In this document: positions 21,320 to 30,399 of the stretch, in pieces
How positions within the stretch are numbered: the stretch's first letter is position 1
Layout of the letters: each line of letters opens with the position of its first letter
Source of the DNA: Butyrivibrio sp. AE3004
Lineage (GTDB): Bacteria > Bacillota > Clostridia > Lachnospirales > Lachnospiraceae
Assembly (NCBI RefSeq): GCF_000703165.1
Contig: NZ_JNLQ01000002.1
Span: 3,286,001 to 3,350,000 of the forward strand
Length of the DNA stretch: 64,000 bases
Direction: 5' to 3'
The notes under the pieces: model-generated
The model's input: only the letters and a program-made list of their open reading frames with translations
Told to the model about the DNA's origin: nothing
The model's database searches: none
Program-made: the position numbers and the translations under genes

Positions 21320-22768
21320 ATGAGAGTTGGGCTTTTAATTACCGAATTTAAAGAAAAAAAAGTGTGCGACTTATGTCTCGGAGCAGATATAGCTGCCAGA
21401 GACTTAGGTGTTGAACTTGTGATTTTTCCCGGAAAAAAAATCATTACTGACCAAAACTTCCATGATGATAAGCCCTATGAATATCAATATCAGGCTGTAT
21501 ATGATTATATATACGAGGCAGGCTTTGATGGTCTTGTTATAGATATTGAGCGTATAGGGAAAGAAGCCAAGATATTAAAAAAGGAATCATTTCTTAATCA
21601 ATTCGGTAAAAAACCTATGCTTGTTCTTTCTGATATGGAGGGATTTGACAGAGTTGAATATGATAAAAACGACTCTGACTTTGAAATAGGATTTCTTGCT
21701 ATTGAACAGATTTTAAAGAAAATATCCGGGAATACAGTAAAATCAAGAAAGCAGGTCTTAAAAGAGTTTTCTGCTGAGGCTGCATTAAATGCAATCAGAA
21801 AAACATCCGCTTTATTCGAATTTGCATCTCAATGCAGTTATACAAAGGATAACTATGATTTCATACTCAGTAAGATTACCAATGCGGGATTTAAAGATTT
21901 CGAATTATTTTTACTTGAGAGACCACAGCTATGCTCAATAAAAAAGGGATGGCAGGTTCCAAAACACAGTAAAAGAATAATAACCATACATGAAGGTAAG
22001 GCGGAAAAAATAGATAAAGTCAAATATATGGATACAAGTGACATATTTGATTTATCTGAGATAAAAGGAACAAAAATAATACGTAATGTTTTCAGAGGAG
22101 AAGAACAGTACGGATTCTTTATCATGGGATTTGATGAAAGTGTTAGAATCGGTGATTTTGATGACCTTATGACAAGTATTGTTCTGTGTGGTATTAGAAT
22201 CAATTTTCTGAAAAAATGTCTTGTTGATACTGAAGAGGAGCTTTTACAGTGTCAGGAAGAAATTGCAAGAGATGGATCTGTTTTGGATCATATAGGCGAT
22301 GAGGATTATCTTACAAAGCTTCCGAACAGGAGCGGTTTTTTTGCAAAAGCATATGACCTTTTGAAGATGAGTTTTAAAAATGGAAAATATGCTGTAGTTG
22401 CATATATTGACATGGAATCATTAAAAAATATTAATGCAATTCATGGACATGATGAAGGTGATCATGCTGTTTGCAGGGTAGCTGATATTTTAAGTGAAGT
22501 ATTTGGTGAGAACAGCGTGTGCGGAAGGATAAGAGGAGACGAATTTGCTGTAATAGAAGTTACAGATGAAGAGGATAAGGCTGAAGAACTTAGAATAGAG
22601 ATGGCCAGACAGAATAATAAGCTTCTAATGGAAAATACAAAATATTTGAATCATCTCATTTACTCAATATGTGAATTTGATTATGAAGAAAGTTTATCAC
22701 TTAGGGAGATGCTTAAAGAAACCGATGATAATCTTAAGAATATGAGAAGAATGGAAACACTGGGATAA
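21320..22768 (+). CDS. Cytosolic protein with LacI/PBP-like N-terminus and GGDEF domain
   Basis: A 482-aa protein without signal peptide or membrane segment. Residues 1-135 begin RVGLLITEF and read like the sugar-binding (periplasmic-binding-protein-like) half of LacI-type regulators, but no DNA-binding helix-turn-helix precedes it. A middle region (140-310) is unassigned. The C-terminal GGDEF domain has DMESLKNINAIHGHDEGD (364-381) and the active-site loop RGDEF (405-409). The Arg-for-Gly change and Asp-x-Glu in place of Asp-x-Asp make cyclase activity plausible but not certain. It starts 5 nt after gyrA. A soluble c-di-GMP sensor-synthase is the inference. Confidence 0.75.
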   Translation: MRVGLLITEFKEKKVCDLCLGADIAARDLGVELVIFPGKKIITDQNFHDDKPYEYQYQAVYDYIYEAGFDGLVIDIERIGKEAKILKKESFLNQFGKKPMLVLSDMEGFDRVEYDKNDSDFEIGFLAIEQILKKISGNTVKSRKQVLKEFSAEAALNAIRKTSALFEFASQCSYTKDNYDFILSKITNAGFKDFELFLLERPQLCSIKKGWQVPKHSKRIITIHEGKAEKIDKVKYMDTSDIFDLSEIKGTKIIRNVFRGEEQYGFFIMGFDESVRIGDFDDLMTSIVLCGIRINFLKKCLVDTEEELLQCQEEIARDGSVLDHIGDEDYLTKLPNRSGFFAKAYDLLKMSFKNGKYAVVAYIDMESLKNINAIHGHDEGDHAVCRVADILSEVFGENSVCGRIRGDEFAVIEVTDEEDKAEELRIEMARQNNKLLMENTKYLNHLIYSICEFDYEESLSLREMLKETDDNLKNMRRMETLG

Positions 22769-22902
22769 TTAAATAAAAGTGATATTATTGTAAATATTTA
22801 TTTAGGGTATTTTTAGAATTTTAGTGGTTGTGAAATCAGAAAAAAAAAGCTAAAATGTGCATAATAAAATATCGTTTACATTTAATTTATTGAGGACAAA
22901 GA

Positions 22903-23112
22903 ATGGGAATTGATGCAAACGGACTTGATCCTGAACAGCAGGCATTACTTGCCAGTATAATGGGAAAATCATCACAACAGGGTAGTGGAGGATTCAGTGT
23001 TCAGGTACCTGCGGCTTCCACACCTGCAGCAGCTGCACCTAATCCGGCTGATAGTGGAAAAATGCTTAGTCAAGCTGAAATTGATGCTCTTATAGCTTCA
23101 ATGGGTAAATAA
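22903..23112 (+). CDS. 69-aa protein with C-terminal FliM-like LSQAEIDALI motif
   Basis: A small acidic protein starting MGIDANGLDPEQQALLASIMGK, with a GAGG site before the ATG and an upstream AT-rich promoter region. The middle is a flexible Gln/Ser/Gly then Pro/Ala-rich linker. The last 15 residues, MLSQAEIDALIASMGK, match the N-terminal peptide of flagellar switch proteins FliM/FliY (LSQxEIDALL), the segment that binds phospho-CheY. The N-terminal ALLASIMGK and C-terminal ALIASMGK look like a duplicated motif. There is no FliM core, and no flagellar gene is nearby. Function is unknown; a CheY-binding decoy or switch adaptor is only a hypothesis. Confidence 0.75.
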   Translation: MGIDANGLDPEQQALLASIMGKSSQQGSGGFSVQVPAASTPAAAAPNPADSGKMLSQAEIDALIASMGK

Positions 23113-23146
23113 AACTTTATAAAATTATTCGTATAGAGGAAATATT

Positions 23147-23908
23147 ATGTCAATAAAACTGGTTTCCTGGAATGTAAACGGATTACGTGCATGTGTTTCA
23201 AAGGGCGAATTCCAAAAATTTATGGATAGTGAACAACCTGATGTTATAGGTTTGCAAGAGACAAAGCTTCAGGCTGGTCAAATTGATATTGATATTCAGG
23301 GTTATCATCAATATTGGAATTATGCTGAAAAAAAAGGATATTCAGGAACTGCATTATTTTCAAAGGAAGAACCGATTAACGTTACATATGGTCTTGGAAT
23401 AGAAGAACATGACAAAGAAGGAAGAGTTATTACTGCAGAATATGCTGATTATTATTTAATTACAGTGTATGTTCCTAATGCAAAGGACGATCTTTCAAGA
23501 CTACAATACAGATGTGTATGGGAAGATGATTTTTTAGATTATGTAAAGAAACTTGAAAAATCTAAGCCTGTAATATACTGTGGAGATCTTAATGTAGCTC
23601 ATAAGGAAATAGATTTGAAAAATCCAAAGCCTAATCGTGGACATGCAGGCTTTACAGATGAGGAAAGAGGAAAATTTGACAATGTTGTCAATTCCGGACT
23701 TATAGATACATTCAGATATTTTTATCCTGATCTGGAAGGTGCTTATTCATGGTGGTCTTATAGATTTCAGGCAAGAGCCAAAAATGCAGGATGGCGTATT
23801 GACTATTTTGTAACATCAAAAGAATTGGAAGACAGACTTGAGGATGCTGTAATATATAAAGATCAAATGGGATCTGATCACTGTCCTGTTGGATTAATAC
23901 TTAAGTAA
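23147..23908 (+). CDS. xth: Exodeoxyribonuclease III (AP endonuclease)
   Basis: A 253-aa EEP-superfamily Mg-dependent nuclease that cuts at abasic sites in base excision repair. Motifs in order: SWNVNGLRA (Asn ligand), LQETKL (Glu ligand), YCGDLNVAH (Asp-Asn), and the C-terminal GSDHCPVGL with the catalytic Asp-His pair. The ATG at 23147 follows GAGG. A strong terminator follows 26 nt after the stop. Confidence 0.96.
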   Translation: MSIKLVSWNVNGLRACVSKGEFQKFMDSEQPDVIGLQETKLQAGQIDIDIQGYHQYWNYAEKKGYSGTALFSKEEPINVTYGLGIEEHDKEGRVITAEYADYYLITVYVPNAKDDLSRLQYRCVWEDDFLDYVKKLEKSKPVIYCGDLNVAHKEIDLKNPKPNRGHAGFTDEERGKFDNVVNSGLIDTFRYFYPDLEGAYSWWSYRFQARAKNAGWRIDYFVTSKELEDRLEDAVIYKDQMGSDHCPVGLILK

Positions 23909-23933
23909 TCTGTTTTTTAAAAGTAAGTAAGCA

Positions 23934-23965
23934 AAATCCCTTATCAATAAAGATAAGGGATTTTT
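23934..23965. terminator. Bidirectional terminator after xth
   Basis: AAATCCCTTATC (23934-23945) pairs with GATAAGGGATTT (23952-23963), with T on the plus strand and A-run symmetry for the minus strand. It separates convergent xth and the SGNH gene, whose stop is about 115 nt away. Confidence 0.9.
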
Positions 23966-24079
23966 AAGCTTTTGGTTTCATTAAAATAATAAATATCAAT
24001 AGAGCAATATTATATATACAGATAAAGAATTTCTCCAGATAAAGTTATTTAATAATCCGATTGATAATATTATAATGGA

Positions 24080-25171
24080 TTACTCATCAACTTGTTCATA
24101 TTGTATCAGATTGTCTTTTTCATAAGGGATAATAAGTTCATTAACAATCTTATCTGAATAGATTTTCATGCCGTCTAATATTTCTTCATAATTTTCATTT
24201 GTCATTCTATATTCACCTGATATCATCTGATCAAGCATTAGCTTGTTAATTTCCGGTGAAAAGTGTATTGAATCCATATAATTATCAAGATTTGATATTA
24301 CTTCAGGCTCATTTTGAAAACAAAAAATTTTTACATTATCAAAAGATAAAAGAGCTTTTGTCATTTCCTTTTCACAATGAATAAAAGCATCTCTTTCACC
24401 GGTTCTGTAGATTCCGTCCCACCATAACATGGAATATGCAGGATAGAAAAAATAAAAATCTGTTTCAGGGTGCATTTTGACAACATCTGTCAGAATTTCA
24501 ATATTAACTGAAAGCTTATCATCATAGATATTTTCATTCATCATTTTCTTAACGGTGCGTGGTCTGAAATACAATCCAAGTGAAGATTCTTTATTAAATG
24601 TTTTCCACTTAGCCCAACTGTAGGAAAGATTTTCATCATAATCCACAATATATGAATTAACTATCATATAAGGAATTTTCTCAAACAATACTCCTTTATT
24701 GTAGAGATATTGAATGTCGTTTAAAGGATTTTTATCATACAGATACATTGGACATCCTGTAGATTTAAAAGTTGGTTCAGTACTTGCATTAAGTGATGAT
24801 GGATCAATATTATAGAAAACCTTTCTGATAGTGTTTCCGGAGGAATAAGCTTCATTTAGGAGATAACAAAGATCAGCAGTAGCCCCATAGGAACGGATAG
24901 CCTTTATTGTTTTACAATCAAAAGCATTATCGTACCAGCTGTTGTCGTTGTTTTCAGCAACAGAGGAACCAACTATAACGGCATCATAATCAAAATTCCT
25001 TAATGTCCCTATACATTGATATTCCTTATCATTTAGAACGGCTTTCAAACCGAACCATGGTTTATGATAATGGAAAAACGGATCTATCAGAAACACAATT
25101 ATACCTATAAGAAAAAGAATTATAAGTGTACCGGTTATAAAATTTTTAATAAAAGAATTATTTTTATTCAA
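24080..25171 (-). CDS. Membrane-anchored SGNH/DltD-like hydrolase, MBOAT partner
   Basis: A 363-aa protein with a single N-terminal membrane anchor (about 8-30) and an extracytoplasmic domain. VGSSVAEN carries a GSS serine block (68-70) and DSIHF holds Asp300 and His303 near the C-terminus, the Ser/Asp-His arrangement of SGNH and DltD/AlgX-type acyl-transfer enzymes. The start is a TTG at 25171 with GAGG upstream; no closer ATG fits. It follows the MBOAT gene after 22 nt, so the pair likely acylates a surface glycan or secondary polymer outside the membrane. Substrate is unknown. Confidence 0.8.
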   Translation of the reverse strand: MNKNNSFIKNFITGTLIILFLIGIIVFLIDPFFHYHKPWFGLKAVLNDKEYQCIGTLRNFDYDAVIVGSSVAENNDNSWYDNAFDCKTIKAIRSYGATADLCYLLNEAYSSGNTIRKVFYNIDPSSLNASTEPTFKSTGCPMYLYDKNPLNDIQYLYNKGVLFEKIPYMIVNSYIVDYDENLSYSWAKWKTFNKESSLGLYFRPRTVKKMMNENIYDDKLSVNIEILTDVVKMHPETDFYFFYPAYSMLWWDGIYRTGERDAFIHCEKEMTKALLSFDNVKIFCFQNEPEVISNLDNYMDSIHFSPEINKLMLDQMISGEYRMTNENYEEILDGMKIYSDKIVNELIIPYEKDNLIQYEQVDE

Positions 25172-25193
25172 TCAAAGCCTCTTTACAAAAAAA

Positions 25194-26711
25194 TCAGAAC
25201 TGAAAATAAATAAATGTGCTTACCTGGGATAAAGATATAAATGACCATGTAAATAGTATTATCAAAAGTAATGTAAACTTACGTGAAGGATTACCTTTTT
25301 CTACTATTTCATGAGCATTTTTACTGCATATTACAATGAAAGATATAAAAAGTAATACTAGCCAGCTTACTACGTAAACCACGTTTATCATGTTTTTAGC
25401 AAAAAGATTGGTTGCTGTAATAAGTAGATAGTTTTCAGATATATCAAGATTTGCTGCAGTTTTATACATAAATCCTGGCCAGGTGAATATACCTAATTGT
25501 TTAATGAACTGGATAGCATAGGTAAGATTCTGTGATCTGAAAAATATAAGTGATAGAAGGAACATACAAAAAGTTAAAAATCTTCCTGCAAGGACAGGGA
25601 TTACAAATAAGGGTTTATCCCTAAGCAGATAGTGTTTTTTCAAATCCCCGGAAGTAGCCATGATACCGAGATTATCAAAAACAACCATTATTCCCATGAT
25701 CAGTCCCCAACATATATATGTCCAGCCTGCACCATGCCAGAAGCCACTTAATATAAAAATAATAATTACATTTATTGCTGTTCTTATTCCTCCTTTGTGT
25801 GAACCACCAAGAGGTATATAAACATATCTGACAAAAAAGCGTGTAAGTGTCATGTGCCATCTTTGCCACAAATTTCTTATACTGGTGGCTTTATAAGGAG
25901 AATTAAAATTGATTGGAAGTTCTATTCCAAACATTAGACTGACACCTTCTGCCATATCACAGTAACCTGAAAAATCAAAATAAAGCTGTAAAGCATAAGA
26001 AACAAGTACGAGTGCACCTGTAAGAGTATCCATATAATATGTGTACTTAAAACCATAGTCAGCAATTTTTGCAAGATTATCTCCAAGGAGAACTTTCTTG
26101 GAAAGACCAATGACAAATAATTCTATTCCTTTTCTAAAATAAATAGAATTTAATATTCTATTATTTTTATTTCTGAACTTAGAAATGATTTCGTAGGGAA
26201 GAGCAATAGGACCCTGAACTATTTTTGGAAAATAGGTTATGTACAATAAATATTCGGTAAGACTTACAGATGATAATTTTTCTTCTTCCTTTATATTTCC
26301 GTTACATTCATTGTGCGTATCAATTAAAAAGGCAATCTGTGAAAAAACAAAAAAGCTTATACCTACAGGCATGATTATTTGAAGTTCGCAAAAAGATTTA
26401 CCTAATAAAGCTGATATATTAGAAATAAAAAAATTGGTGTACTTAAAATATCCCAAAAGTAAAAGGTTTAGAAAAACACCGAAAAAAAGTATATGCTTTC
26501 TTTTTATGTATTTTGATAAAAGAAAATTTATAAAGCATGAAGATAAAAGAATCAAAACAAATGTGTATGAAAAAAGGCCATACAAAACCAAAGAAGCGGC
26601 AATGAGTGTAATATCTGCCAGCTTCCATTTTTTTAGATGATTAAGCCCATGCCATAAAAAAAGAACTATGGGCAAATATATTAAGATGAATGAAAATGAA
26701 TTAAATGACAT
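25194..26711 (-). CDS. MBOAT family membrane O-acyltransferase
   Basis: A 505-aa multi-pass membrane protein of the AlgI/DltB type, which moves acyl groups (often acetyl) across the membrane to extracellular polymers. WQRWHMTLT (His286) and the catalytic SGFWHGAGWTYICWG (His326) are intact. About 10-11 hydrophobic segments are present. It is the first gene of a two-gene unit with the SGNH protein. No dltA/dltC or alginate genes are nearby, so D-alanylation or alginate acetylation is not indicated; exopolysaccharide or wall-glycan acetylation is more likely. Confidence 0.92.
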   Translation of the reverse strand: MSFNSFSFILIYLPIVLFLWHGLNHLKKWKLADITLIAASLVLYGLFSYTFVLILLSSCFINFLLSKYIKRKHILFFGVFLNLLLLGYFKYTNFFISNISALLGKSFCELQIIMPVGISFFVFSQIAFLIDTHNECNGNIKEEEKLSSVSLTEYLLYITYFPKIVQGPIALPYEIISKFRNKNNRILNSIYFRKGIELFVIGLSKKVLLGDNLAKIADYGFKYTYYMDTLTGALVLVSYALQLYFDFSGYCDMAEGVSLMFGIELPINFNSPYKATSIRNLWQRWHMTLTRFFVRYVYIPLGGSHKGGIRTAINVIIIFILSGFWHGAGWTYICWGLIMGIMVVFDNLGIMATSGDLKKHYLLRDKPLFVIPVLAGRFLTFCMFLLSLIFFRSQNLTYAIQFIKQLGIFTWPGFMYKTAANLDISENYLLITATNLFAKNMINVVYVVSWLVLLFISFIVICSKNAHEIVEKGNPSRKFTLLLIILFTWSFISLSQVSTFIYFQF

Positions 26712-26873
26712 GTCTCAATTATAAGATGCTAATAAAAAAAGGTCAAAACAGATTAAATCATAATTCTTAAGATTTTCTTTATTTTTGCATTTATTGGTAC
26801 TTTTTAATTGATATTCGGTGTCTTCTATTTTATCATGCAAGTAACTTCGAACTCGGTTTTTTGGAAGAGTGAT

Positions 26874-29123
26874 ATGATAAAGATTTTTAAAAATTCTATA
26901 GTAGCCTTAATTTCCATATTTTTTGTGGTATTTATATGCTCATGTGGACAAAATAAAAATATAGACAATAGTGAAAAGCTAAATAAAGATGATTTAATTT
27001 ATGAGTTTTCTGATTTTGGATTTACAATATCCGAAAGCTCAAATTTTACATGTATAAGCAACGACAAAGATGGAATGTATTGTCTTAAGAAATCAAATAG
27101 TGAAGGTCATACCAACTATAGTTTATTAAGGCTTCAAAATGATGAACTAAAGTATGAGGAAACTTTAATCGGATCTGACAATACAAATTTTGATTTTCTT
27201 GTTACCGGTGATTCCGGTAGTTTTTATGTAATACGGACTTCATATCCTGACAAAATAGCAATAAATAATACGATAAGTGATACTGTTTTTTCGGAAGCAG
27301 GCAAAACAAAGCTTGTAAAGTATTCTTCATCAGGAGATGAAATATGGGCTACTTCTTTGCAGGAAACTGAGCACGCAGCAAATATTAAGGATATGGTTTA
27401 TGTTAAAAATAAAGGAGTTCTAATTTATTCACAGAACGGATTTTATTTTTATGATCAATTATCAGGAAAAGAAAATAAGCTCTCTGTAAAAGATGATGAT
27501 GATGTACATCAGGACAGAAAATTTTTTACATCTCATGATGGAAAAATATATGTATGTGAAACAGACAGTAAATGGAAATATGTTTTTTCTGAGTTTGATT
27601 TTAAAAAGATGGCTTTTACCAATAAAAGAAATGCACCTAATGAAATATATAATTCTGAAAACATATTTACGGGATATACTTATGATTTCTATTATGTAGA
27701 TGATAAATATGTATACGGATTTGATTATGGTGATAAGGACATGAATAAAATCTGTAATTTCATTGATTCAGGTTTCTATACTGACAATACAATTATGTTC
27801 AATGAGACATCTGAGAATAATTACAGACTTATTGTTGATTATAAAGTCGGACTTCCCAAGGTATTTTTAATGACAAAGAAAAATGTTCAGGAGGAAGGCA
27901 AGACAGTTATAACCATCGGTACAGCTTTTACTGATGACTATGTAAAAAAGAGAATTATTGATTTCAATCAGAATAGTGATAAATATCTTATACGAGTAAA
28001 GGAATACTCAGAGGAAGGTTATTCAAGCTATTATTCCGTTTATAAAGCCATGAATGAGGATATTGAATCAGGAAATTCACCTGATATTATGGTCCTGAAT
28101 TCGTATTCTTCAATTGATTCATATATATCAAAAGGGCTCTTGGAACCTCTTGATACTTATATTGAAAATGACAAAGAAATAATAAATGATAAATATCTTG
28201 ATAATGTGAGAGAGCTTGTTAAAAGAAATGGTAAAAACTATGTCATAATGCCGTTTTTCTCAGTTAATACCTGTGTGGGATCAAAGAATTTTCTTAATGA
28301 CACTAAGGTAACACTCTCAAATTATGTTAATTTATGTAATAAACATAGTATAAAAGTCCCGTATATGATGGGTGATATTTATTATGATGGGATAGATGAT
28401 TTTTATACAACATCGGGCTTTGACTTTATTGACTTTGAGAAAAATACATGTGATTTTACAAATTACAATTTTATAAATTTACTTATATATCTTAGGGAAA
28501 TAAAAAGACTTGAAGACAGTAAAGGACCAAGAATAGATGCTGACTGCTATAAGAATGATAAAGCATTACTTCTTCCGGTATTTATTACATCCTTTGAGGA
28601 TTATAAAGTAATTAAAGACGGATATTTCGGAACGGATATTGTATTTAACGGATATCCTTCAATTGATGGAGGATCTTCATATATATATCCTGAAATGATG
28701 CTTGCTATAAGCAGTCAAAGCAAAAACAAGGATGTTGCCTGGAAATTTATAAGATACTTTTTACTTGATGAATATCAGTACAGTATTGATTGGGGATTTC
28801 CTGTAAACAAAACTGCTTTTAATCAATTGATGGAAAAATCCCAAAACGAAAAGTTTTATATCGATGAGAACGGAAAAAAGATAACAACAAGCAGTAAAAC
28901 GGTAATAGGCGATAAAGAGATTTATATTACACATCTATCAAGATCAGAAGCAGAAGAATTTAAAGACTTTATCTGTGGAATTGATAAATTAAGACATCAG
29001 GATGTTGAACTGATAGGAATTATTAGTGAATCCGCAAAGTCATATTTTAACGGTGAAATAATAGCAGAAAAAGCCTCTACCCAGATTCAGAACAGGGTAG
29101 AAAACTATCTTAATAATGAATAA
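26874..29123 (+). CDS. Lipoprotein: propeller-like domain plus extracellular solute-binding domain
   Basis: I place the start at ATG 26874 (MIKIFKNSIVALISIFFVVF), which gives a clean lipoprotein signal with lipobox FICSC (Cys24); the frame extends upstream to 26808 without a matching signal. The product is 749 aa. Residues about 45-330 have repeated strand-rich units (FLVTGDSGSFYVIRTSY, KLVKYSSSGDEIWATSL) like a beta-propeller. From ITIGTAFTDDYVKKRIIDFNQ onward it looks like a family 1 solute-binding protein, with SPDIMVLNSYSS and KDVAWKFIRYF. No ABC permease or ATPase is adjacent. The ligand is unknown. Confidence 0.8.
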   Translation: MIKIFKNSIVALISIFFVVFICSCGQNKNIDNSEKLNKDDLIYEFSDFGFTISESSNFTCISNDKDGMYCLKKSNSEGHTNYSLLRLQNDELKYEETLIGSDNTNFDFLVTGDSGSFYVIRTSYPDKIAINNTISDTVFSEAGKTKLVKYSSSGDEIWATSLQETEHAANIKDMVYVKNKGVLIYSQNGFYFYDQLSGKENKLSVKDDDDVHQDRKFFTSHDGKIYVCETDSKWKYVFSEFDFKKMAFTNKRNAPNEIYNSENIFTGYTYDFYYVDDKYVYGFDYGDKDMNKICNFIDSGFYTDNTIMFNETSENNYRLIVDYKVGLPKVFLMTKKNVQEEGKTVITIGTAFTDDYVKKRIIDFNQNSDKYLIRVKEYSEEGYSSYYSVYKAMNEDIESGNSPDIMVLNSYSSIDSYISKGLLEPLDTYIENDKEIINDKYLDNVRELVKRNGKNYVIMPFFSVNTCVGSKNFLNDTKVTLSNYVNLCNKHSIKVPYMMGDIYYDGIDDFYTTSGFDFIDFEKNTCDFTNYNFINLLIYLREIKRLEDSKGPRIDADCYKNDKALLLPVFITSFEDYKVIKDGYFGTDIVFNGYPSIDGGSSYIYPEMMLAISSQSKNKDVAWKFIRYFLLDEYQYSIDWGFPVNKTAFNQLMEKSQNEKFYIDENGKKITTSSKTVIGDKEIYITHLSRSEAEEFKDFICGIDKLRHQDVELIGIISESAKSYFNGEIIAEKASTQIQNRVENYLNNE

Positions 29124-29126
29124 ATA

Positions 29127-29210
29127 AAAGCCCTGTATAAATATATGAATTTTCACTATCACTGCAAAATATGCATGATAAGAATCTGAATATATTTGTA
29201 CAGGGTTTTT
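29127..29210. terminator. Long-stem bidirectional terminator
   Basis: Left arm 29127-29146 (AAAGCCCTGTATAAATATAT) and right arm ending in TACAGGGTTTTT at 29210 pair over about 18 bp, with a loop of about 45 nt. It lies between the lipoprotein gene and the convergent RpiR gene. The loop is unusually long for a terminator. Confidence 0.7.
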
Positions 29211-29272
29211 GATTATAGATAGTTATTATCAAGTTTAACAGAGCATTTATCAAAAGTTTGAATTATACATAA

Positions 29273-30130
29273 TCAATATGATCCCATATCATGGAAAAGA
29301 TCATAAGAATCTTGAAGGTGCTGCCTTATATTTGCAAAATCTTTATTAGCAACTGCGGTGTAAAGAGTATCTACGAGGAAAAGCTGAGCAAATCTTGAAC
29401 TGGTAACACCACTCTTTTTATCAATTTCGGGAGATGTTGTAAATAAAACATGTTTACATCCCTGAGCAAGAGGACTGTTGCCAAGCTTTGTAATCGCAAT
29501 TGTCTCTGAATTTCTGTCATTTGCGATTTTTAATATCTGCATTATTTCCTCTGTTCTGCCTGAATCACATAAGAATATTGCCACATCATCTTCCTGAAGC
29601 TGAGCAGCATTCATAAGACTGTTATGAAAATCCTGATTGTATGTAACATTGTAAGAAAGCCTCTGAAATTTGGTAAAAAGATCAAATGCTGCAAGTGAGC
29701 TGCTACCAACACCAAATATTCTTATCATTCGTGCCGAAACAATTGCATCAACAGCTCCTTCAAAGGACTGGGTATCAAAAAGCCTGTAAGTGGTCTGAAT
29801 TGCCTGAGAACTGGTTGCACATATATTGTCGGCAATTGCCTGCATAGAGGTATACTGATTTATATCCTTGAATTCTATATGAGGAGATGCCTTCTCAGCC
29901 TTTTTGGCATCTGAAAAAATTTCTCTCTTTAATCCCTTTAATCCGGAATATCCAAGTGACTTTGAAAACCTACTCCAGGTAGCCTGAGTAGTTCCTGAGG
30001 CCTCGGCAAGTTCTGCTACAGTATTATTATATATACTGGAATCATTTTTTAAGCAGTAATCCGCAGCTTTTTTCTCTTCTCTTGTAAGATTAGGATATAC
30101 ACTCTTAATTCTTTCTTCTAATAGTGACAT
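29273..30130 (-). CDS. RpiR family transcriptional regulator (HTH + SIS)
   Basis: A 285-aa regulator when started at ATG 30130 (MSLLEERIKSVYPNLTREEKK), which has GGAG at a proper distance; the frame runs 20 residues further upstream without better support. The N-terminal HTH_6 (about 20-75, TVAELAEASGTTQATWSRFSKSLGY) binds DNA. The SIS domain (about 115-260, RIFGVGSSSLAAFDL, FLCDSGRTEEIMQ, SSRFAQLFLVDTLY) senses a sugar phosphate. It is divergent from reverse rubrerythrin. Which sugar it senses is not visible; no sugar catabolic genes adjoin it. Confidence 0.9.
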   Translation of the reverse strand: MSLLEERIKSVYPNLTREEKKAADYCLKNDSSIYNNTVAELAEASGTTQATWSRFSKSLGYSGLKGLKREIFSDAKKAEKASPHIEFKDINQYTSMQAIADNICATSSQAIQTTYRLFDTQSFEGAVDAIVSARMIRIFGVGSSSLAAFDLFTKFQRLSYNVTYNQDFHNSLMNAAQLQEDDVAIFLCDSGRTEEIMQILKIANDRNSETIAITKLGNSPLAQGCKHVLFTTSPEIDKKSGVTSSRFAQLFLVDTLYTAVANKDFANIRQHLQDSYDLFHDMGSY

Positions 30131-30278
30131 ATTTTTCTCCATTTTCTTTAGACGAGAATTACGTAATGTACCATCTATAGTATATCGCAAATACAGTAAT
30201 TACATTATTAAATAACAATAATATATTTACACATTTATTAAAATTTTATAAACGATAAAATGTATAAGATTTATTTGT

Positions 30279-30370
30279 TATACTAAATATCAGTAAAATA
30301 ATTATTTTCTTTTACAATTACATTTTTGGCTAACTTGAATTAAGTTTATGTGATGTTTGGAATTAATTCC
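30279..30370 (+). promoter_or_regulatory. Promoter and palindromes upstream of reverse rubrerythrin
   Basis: An extended -10 (TGTTATACT, hexamer 30279-30284) is followed by three palindromes: AAAATAATTATTTT (30295-30308) at the likely transcription start, AACTTGAATTAAGTT (30332-30346), and a perfect GGAATTAATTCC (30359-30370). The first could be a PerR/Fur-like operator, which fits an oxidative-stress gene, but this is inference. Confidence 0.5.
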
Positions 30371-30399
30371 GACATCGTGAAAGAAAGGAGATTTTTATT

